A DNA stretch of 64,000 bases, taken from Dendrobium chrysotoxum. Lineage: Eukaryota; Streptophyta; Magnoliopsida; Asparagales; Orchidaceae. Shown here piece after piece: positions 58,273 to 64,000 of the stretch (position 1 is its first letter; every line of letters starts with the position of its first letter). The notes beneath the pieces were generated by a model, which was given only the letters and a program-made list of their open reading frames with translations, ran no database searches and had not been told where the DNA came from. Position numbers and translations under genes: made by a program. The DNA lies in contig CM034311.1 in assembly GCA_019925795.1 (NCBI GenBank), forward strand, positions 38,481,472 through 38,545,471, given 5' to 3'.

Positions 58273-59875
58273 GTATATGCCTACAAAGTTCTAGGGCTAA
58301 TCTTAAGTTTCTAATGTCAAAGAAGAATTAAGTTCATCTTTACCTCCAATATCAAAAGGAAAGAGCATCTTGCATGCAAATTCATGTGGAGAACTCACGT
58401 GGCATAGCATAGAAGTATGCTATTCATGCATCTAACCATTACGGGATGTATCTTTACTGTACAATCATAAGAGTGTCAAACCTTCTGCCAAGTCTTGTGC
58501 TAAAGTACTTTTTTTTCACAGCAATTTCTTAATTATTAAATTCTTTTGATGTGTAATGTACAATTATGATCCATTGATATTGATTCATTTTCTTTTGGGT
58601 ATTCTATGCTTGTTAGCTCATCAACAACCCCAAAGCATACTTTTCTCCAACATTTACTTTAATTGTGATCATAACTTAGGAATGCAACTTAGATTGGACT
58701 CAACGTGAACCCAAATCAACCCTTTAGCTGTTGGAGTTTTGATATAACCTTCCTAATTGTTATTGAATTTTTTGGCAACATAATGATTAGACTGCATGCC
58801 TTCTACAAATTACAATTATATAATAACCAAATCTACATCATCTTTAGCAATTGTATCCATAAAACATAATTTAGAATGATTAAGCCACCAGAATATTTAC
58901 AAACTGAGTTATTACAAACCCTATAAACACCAACTAAACATCTTTACCTATCTAACATGATTCCACAAGGTCTTTCTCACTTGCACCACCCAGCTCACCT
59001 AATTTGGTGAAGAACATTAATATAATAAAGAATTAGTGGATAATTTTAGTATTAAATAGATAGGTAGGCCAAAAAAAAAAAAGAAAAGCGGAGTTAATAT
59101 GCATGATAAGGCCCAACAAATGTGTAAATTGGTGTTTGTATGTAGGAATTGGAATTCACTTGTAAAGCAGTTCATAATTATGATTTCAGAGGTGAAGAAG
59201 ATCAATCGTGCATATAATCATGTCACAAGCCTCATTTCAATATTTCATCTATCTTGTAATTCATTTATATTTAGCTTATGTTCGAAATCTAGCATGGGTG
59301 AGAATGCCAACACATGTGATGTTGTAACCTCATAGTTAAATCTTTCGACTTCATTGGGGATTTGTTAATCTCATCCCATGGAAACACCCATCAGTTTTTG
59401 TTCTAGGATGAATCATAATTATATACATACCAGTTGTGTAATCAATCATGAATTTCATAAACATTTTCATTGCATTTAATGTTTTTATATTCATACATGT
59501 CATAATGTTCATAGCATAATCATGAGTATATCAAGAAACATTCATATGTATATCATGTTCGCATGGAATTGGTAGTCTTATTTATTGTAGAATAATAGCA
59601 AGCTGCTTTGCGATGTATCTTGTCCAATAATGATAATATAATAGGGTAATAACAACTTTAGGGGTTGTAAGGCTAATAGCCCACCATAAGTTTTGAATTC
59701 AATCAATAACAAGTGCTATGGGTTAGGGAGTAGCACATGTAATGAAATCTACACATTTAATTAAGAGTTAGTCAACCCACCTCAATTGTGTAGATTTTAG
59801 CTGTTGATCTAACCTCGGTGCTTCTCTCATGTTTGGGTCTCATGTGTATATTTACTTGTGCTTCTCCCATGTTGC
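58273..59875. other. Permease intron or downstream DNA
   Basis: AT-rich, with no recognisable permease exon, element or RNA gene. The expected next exon, encoding the following transmembrane helix, was looked for and not seen. Confidence 0.45.
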
Positions 59876-60519
59876 TGATGCATCTTGGAAGTAAAATCAA
59901 CAAAATAAACAGAAGAAAAATGTAGGAATACAAATATGGGGGCTGATTTTTGATTACTTATTCAACAATAATGAAAGATACAATTGATCTACTATTCATG
60001 AGGTAGATTGGCTCTCCCACAAACCCTAGCTACCGCTAAGAAACTCACACAAAATCCTGGAAAATAAACTCAGCACATTTCTCTCCCTAACCCTAGACAA
60101 AAGTCCCCCTTAAATAGCCCTCACACACATTAAACACTATTGGAACCTTCCTAAACAACATAAACACAATTAAGAAACCTTCATAAACAATTAAAACCTT
60201 CATAAATAGCATAAACATAATTAGAAAACCTTTGCAAGCAATTAAAGCCTTCCTAAACAACATAAATATGATTATGAAACATTCCCAAACAATTAAAACA
60301 TATCCTAAACAACATAAATACAATTAGGAAACCTTCATAAACAACTCCCCATTGATTCCTCCTCCTTACATATGAATAATAGCTCCTCTGGGCCCCATAA
60401 GGGGGGCCAAAATCTCTCCCTTTGTTGCCCCTAGTTTCGCCTAACCAAAGGGCTGATTCGGCCGCTGGGTTGGCTTGGGCTGGTCTGGGCCGACCAGGTG
60501 ACCCCCCCTTGGCGTATCA
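59876..60519 (-). repeat. 3' LTR of the chromodomain gypsy element
   Basis: 644 bp. On the minus strand it runs TGATACGCCAAGG to CCAAGATGCATCA. The same last bases (CCAAAATGCATCA) precede the primer binding site at the window edge, identifying the 5' LTR there. Confidence 0.88.
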
Positions 60520-60539
60520 ATACTCCTCCCCCAAAGATG

Positions 60540-61655
60540 CACCTTATCCTCAAGGTGGAAGGATGAGAACTGTTTCCTGATCATCTCGTATGGCTCTCAT
60601 GCGGCTTTGTACTCCGGCAAATCCTTGCACTTGATTAGTACCTCCTGTGCTCTTGTTTCTCGTCGGCGTACCCCTTCTACTCCCAGGGGTTCCCAAATAA
60701 CCTCCATGTCTTTTGTCAAAGTCGAGGGTAGTGAAGATAGTGTGTGATATCCTATTGCCCGCCTCAACTGTGAGATATGAAATACTGGGTGCAATGCTGA
60801 TGAAGATGGTAATCTTAGTCGATAGGCCACTACTGCAATGCTCTTCGAAACCTCATAAGGCCCAAAATATCGTGGAGACAATTTCTCATTCCTCCTTTTG
60901 GCTAGTGTATTTTGCCGTTAGGGTCTCAACTTCAAGTAAACCATGTCTCTTGGCTTGAAGTGTACTTCTCTGCTATGGTCATCAGCCTTCCTCTTCATGA
61001 TCTGCTAGGCCCTCAACAGATGTCCCTTGAGCTCTGCTAATATCCTACCTCTCTCCTCTAAGTACTTATCTACACTGGATACTGGTGTAATGCTATACTC
61101 ATAATGTATCAAATGAGGTGGATCTCTCTCATAGAGAATCCTGAAAGGGGTAGTCTATGCTGCTGAATGGTATGAAGTGTTTTACTAATACTCGGCTCAA
61201 GCAATCCACTTTGCCCAACTCTTCGATGTATCCGATACAAAGCATCACAAATAGGTCTCCACGCTTCTGTTGGCCACCTCCATATGGCCATCTGTCTGGA
61301 GATGATATACTGTGCTCTTCTTTAGAACTTTCCCCTGTAAGCGGTAGCTCCTTTTAGAAATGACTTCGGAACACCTTGTCTCTATCTGACATAATGGATT
61401 CTAGAAATCCATGTAAGCGCACCATCTCCCGTATGAAAGCAGGAGCCACCAAGTAGCCCAACCCTGCTCCCTGTATCTCCTTGACCATGATTTTGAGTGA
61501 AGCCATAGTTCTGCACAGGCTGGCATCTCCTCGTAGCATCACCCTCTTCCCCTCCACCTGAATCTTCATCGTCTCCTCGATCGTTTATAACCACTTCATC
61601 CCCAGGATCATACTAATACTCCCCAAATCCAAGGGAAGAAAATCCTCCACTATCT
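60540..61655 (-). pseudogene. Protease tail fused to integrase core and chromodomain
   Basis: The frame 61354-61569 starts in the end of protease (VMLRGDASLCR ... GAGLGYLVA) and passes at about 61443 straight into integrase core (PAFIREMVRLHGFLESIMSD, with the second catalytic Asp in SDRDKVF). Downstream frames give the integrase C-terminus (SPRYFGPYEVSK, HPVFHISQLRRAIG) and a chromodomain (EPLGVEGVRRRE, AQEVLIKCKDLPEYKA), with a stop in place of the usual Trp after the last motif. Several stops and frameshifts occur around 61100-61300. Confidence 0.85.
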
Positions 61656-61937
61656 GTATGTCCGGCTCGAGCTAGACTCATTTATAAGCTCACGAGCCGA
61701 GTTTATCGAGCTCACGAGTCGAGTTCGAGCTTGATGAGGCTTGGCTAGTGAGCTTGTGGGCCAGCTCGAATTACTGTTTGATTTTTTTTTATAATTATTA
61801 CTATTTTTTATTACATTGAAAAGTTTTAAAAAAATTAAGTTCAAGTCTTCTATAGCCGCATGCTTAATAAATGTTTTTTCAAATATCAAAGCTAATAAAT
61901 GCAGCAGCTTTAATTATTAGTAAAATAGTGAAACTTA

Positions 61938-61939
<2 letters not shown>

Positions 61940-62003
<64 letters not shown>
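61940..62003. repeat. TA microsatellite
   Basis: About 32 TA units inside the insertion that splits the gypsy protease. Confidence 0.9.
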
Positions 62004-62007
<4 letters not shown>

Positions 62008-62100
62008 GAATGATGTATCCAAAAGCTACAGCATTAATTATATTAGAGGAGGAACAACAAAATCGGGCAGTTTTTTCCCAAAGAGGCAACCTTCAAAACT

Positions 62101-62190
62101 GGGTGGGAAAAATAAAAATCGGGCAGGAAAATAAAAATCGGGTGGAAAACCAAAAACTGGGCGGGAAAATAAAAATCGGGCGTGAAATTG
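62101..62190. repeat. 19-20 bp minisatellite, about 4.5 copies
   Basis: Units of the form GGGCGGGAAAATAAAAATC repeat with small changes. It sits beside the TA tract in the same insertion. Confidence 0.8.
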
Positions 62191-62379
62191 AGCAGCTCAA
62201 TGAGCTCGTTACACTCTCGTGAGTAGAGCTCAAACTCGAGTCGTTGAGCTTGATTCGAGTTCAAGCTTGAGTTTGAACTCGGTTTTCAACTCGCGAGTCG
62301 AGCTCGAACACCCCCTGACTAGAGCTAGAATACCCCCTGACTCGAGCTCGACTCGACTCATTTACACCCCTAGTACCAA

Positions 62380-62580
62380 CCTTTTGCAAATCCCCATACT
62401 CCTCTCTTCCTTCCCTACGTCGATCATGACTCTAAAGCTCCTTGTATCCACTAACTTCAATCCCAACTGGTCCACGACCCAATTTGAGATGAAGTTGTGA
62501 GTAGCCTTGTTATCCACCAAGATCACCACTTGCCGCTTCCTGATCTGCCCCTCCCCCCCACCTTCATGGTGTGATTTGGA
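62380..62580 (-). pseudogene. gypsy protease, 5' half
   Basis: Minus-strand frame VILVDNKATHNFISNWVVDQ. The catalytic DSG triplet is replaced by DNK, so the protease is dead. The frame stops where the CTAGGGGTGTAAATG insertion begins. Confidence 0.75.
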
Positions 62581-62754
62581 ATAAATCTCAACACTGAGTT
62601 AAGAGACACTACCGCCACATGAAGGTGTAGGTGCTCTCCTCATGCTTCTGCTTCCTCCTCCAACTCCTCATTGTCGGTCTCCTTCTCCTCACAAACCATA
62701 AGACCTAAAGTGTGTGGTCTTACATCTATGGCCTGGTGCATACTTCTCATCACA

Positions 62755-63883
62755 TTAAAAGTACAAACCCTTCGCGCTTTTGTCCTGCACCTCTACTTCT
62801 GTGAGGCGCTTGAAGTTAGCCCCGTGGCAAGCTCCCCCATTCTTCTCCCTCAGTGACTCCCGTTGAAATGACATCGTCTGGGTCCTCAGTGCTAGTGAAG
62901 TCGAGGCACTCCTGTATGAGCCTTCCATGACTTTGCTCCTACTGGTCCTCTTCATTTGTCTTCGATTCTCTGTTATTTGGGCTAGCTCCATCGTCTTCCT
63001 CAACCCCTTCGGCTCAACAATTAGAGGTCTGCCCGAATGTCAGGCTTTAGGGCCTTCATGAAAATTTTTCTCCAACATCGCCTTCGAAATCCCCCTTAAT
63101 CGCCCCGACAGCAACTCAAATCTCTCCTTATACTTCATGATGGTCCCCTCCTGAGTCAAGACAAAGAATTGCTCATGTTGGTCTGCTTCCCAAATCGCTC
63201 AGAAACACTCCAACGAGCAATTCTTAAACTCTTCCCAATGAATCAGATATCTAACCTCCCTCAATTGGAACCAAGCTAGGGCTTTACCCTCTAGATATAA
63301 CCCTGCGGCCGTAAGCTTCTCCTCCTCGGTCAACCCATTCACCGCGATATACCTCTCCACCTCGTACACCCACCCATGGACTTCCTCTTTTTCAAATATC
63401 AACATTTTCAACTTCCTTATCCTAGCATCTCCACTCCAACTTCCTCTCCCTCCAACGGTTCCCCCCGTGCATCGAGGGTGGGAATCCCACCTCTCTTCCA
63501 TCCTCCTTGCATGACCCAATTCCTATAGCTCGGTTGGACCCCTCTATCTCTGGTCGCCCACTCCCCTTGCCTGAAATACCTCCCATAGTGGTTGGCCACC
63601 CTACCACCTTCACCATAAAATTCACTCCTTGCTTCCCTTCATCCAAAAACCTTGATTTGCCCCTTATCAGAGACCTAGGAGGTGGCTCTTGATGAAATAA
63701 ACTCTCCTCGTCGAACTCATCCAGTCTGATCTCATTTTCCTTAGATTCGACCAAGGGAATTCCTGTCAAATCTTGGTTAGAGTTAGCAATCAAAACCGCC
63801 AGTGGGGTTTTGGATTGCATCTCCATGAGCTTCCTTATCATCTCCCCCAACCCTCCAAATCGGTTTTCTATCCGATTCTCCAT
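62755..63883 (-). pseudogene. gypsy gag (broken)
   Basis: Gag opens with MENRIENRFGGLGEMIRKLM (63883) and runs in shifted frames through 63199-63519 (KEEVHGWVYEVERYIAVNGL, LEGKALAWFQLRE). The 62755-63003 frame (LRTQTMSFQRESLREKN) corresponds to the region before the protease. At least one frameshift near 63500 and several stops break it. Confidence 0.8.
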
Positions 63884-63963
63884 GGTTAATCACCTTCCTT
63901 TAATGGTTAAGAACTTCTCCTCCATCCCGGATTTGATTTGCTACCATCTCTCCAAAACCTCTC

Positions 63964-64000
63964 TTTGATACCAATTTGATGCATTTTGGAAGTAAAAACA
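63964..64000 (-). repeat. Primer binding site and start of 5' LTR (cut by window end)
   Basis: On the minus strand the window edge reads CTTCCAAAATGCATCA (end of LTR) followed by AATTGGTATCAAAGAG, an initiator-Met-tRNA-type primer binding site. Confidence 0.85.

Larger units (their letters stand above)
61660..62370. mobile_element. Insertion splitting the gypsy protease (hAT-MITE-like ends)
   Basis: About 0.7 kb between two halves of the protease frame. Read inward from the right, it begins CTAGGGGTGTAAATGAGTCG, the GGGGTGTAAAxGAGxCGAG type seen at the ends of many plant hAT MITEs. Both ends are rich in GAGCTCGAG words. Inside are a TA microsatellite and a 19-20 bp minisatellite. No clear 8-bp target duplication was found, so the classification is tentative. 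Confidence 0.5.
59876..64000 (-). mobile_element. Chromodomain Ty3/gypsy element (Tekay/Del-like), internally deleted, runs off the window
   Basis: Minus-strand element. The 3' LTR is at 59876-60519, the purine tract at about 60522-60538 (plus strand ACTCCTCCCCCAAAG) and the 5' LTR begins at 63977 at the window edge. The primer binding site TGGTATCA is the complement of 63966-63973. Order from 5': gag (63199-63883), protease remnant (about 62400-62520 and 61580-61655), integrase core and C-terminus, chromodomain. Reverse transcriptase, RNase H and the integrase N-terminus are absent, and a 0.7-kb insertion splits the protease. The target duplication can be read on one side only (GTTGC, 59871-59875). 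Confidence 0.88.

Noticed and set aside
1..64000. CRISPR arrays, operons, phage genes, tRNA or rRNA genes
   Set aside because: None was seen; repeats present are plant transposons, tandem repeats and microsatellites, and the genes are intron-containing nuclear genes.

Overview
The window is nuclear DNA of a flowering plant, probably a eudicot. It is AT-rich, its genes have GT-AG introns and plastid transit peptides, and it is full of plant-type LTR retrotransposons, RTE-type LINE pieces, MITEs and TA microsatellites. There is no operon structure, rRNA, CRISPR array or recognisable tRNA. I saw nothing that amounts to an undescribed biological system. The value of the window lies in four host genes that can be spliced by eye, and in a readable record of nested insertions.

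Host genes: (1) a secreted-type phytocystatin on the minus strand (7983-8638), whose two readable exons end at a donor site about 310 bp from an inserted gypsy element; (2) a complete 10-exon organellar seryl-tRNA synthetase on the minus strand (10792-28413, 517 codons), stretched to 17.6 kb by repeat-filled introns; (3) a complete 11-exon plastid 4-diphosphocytidyl-2-C-methyl-D-erythritol kinase (ISPE) on the minus strand (34454-42630, 400 codons), with one GC-AG intron and a tiny last exon 3.9 kb from the rest; (4) the first five exons of a plastid-targeted tryptophan/tyrosine-permease-family transporter on the plus strand (56594-58272), which starts just downstream of a solo LTR and runs toward another gypsy element. 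SerRS serves organellar translation and ISPE the plastid MEP isoprenoid pathway; they share no operon-like regulation.

Repeats, left to right: a LINE 3' piece and a MITE (1-1.5 kb); a tandem repeat holding a 50-bp LINE insertion with a target-site duplication (1.8-2.45 kb); a CRM-like gypsy element with both LTRs and a GGGAG duplication (2617-7672); a LINE piece (9.8-10.5 kb); inside the SerRS introns, a 140-bp tandem repeat within a foldback-like element, a long LINE copy and a Tat/Athila-type gypsy relic; a 1.5-kb solo LTR (29.3-30.8 kb); a second Tat-type gag relic (32.4-33.2 kb); three more MITEs of the same family as the first (33.9-34.9 kb); several LINE 3' pieces (34.6-43.9 kb); a copia element with TA...CA LTR ends (46503-53235) carrying a 2.2-kb solo LTR in its reverse transcriptase region; a 2.1-kb solo LTR (54354-56468) holding a GC-rich hairpin; and a chromodomain gypsy element on the minus strand (59876 to beyond the window) that has lost reverse transcriptase and RNase H.

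All identifications come from reading translations and splice signals by eye. No database search, alignment program or transcript evidence was available.
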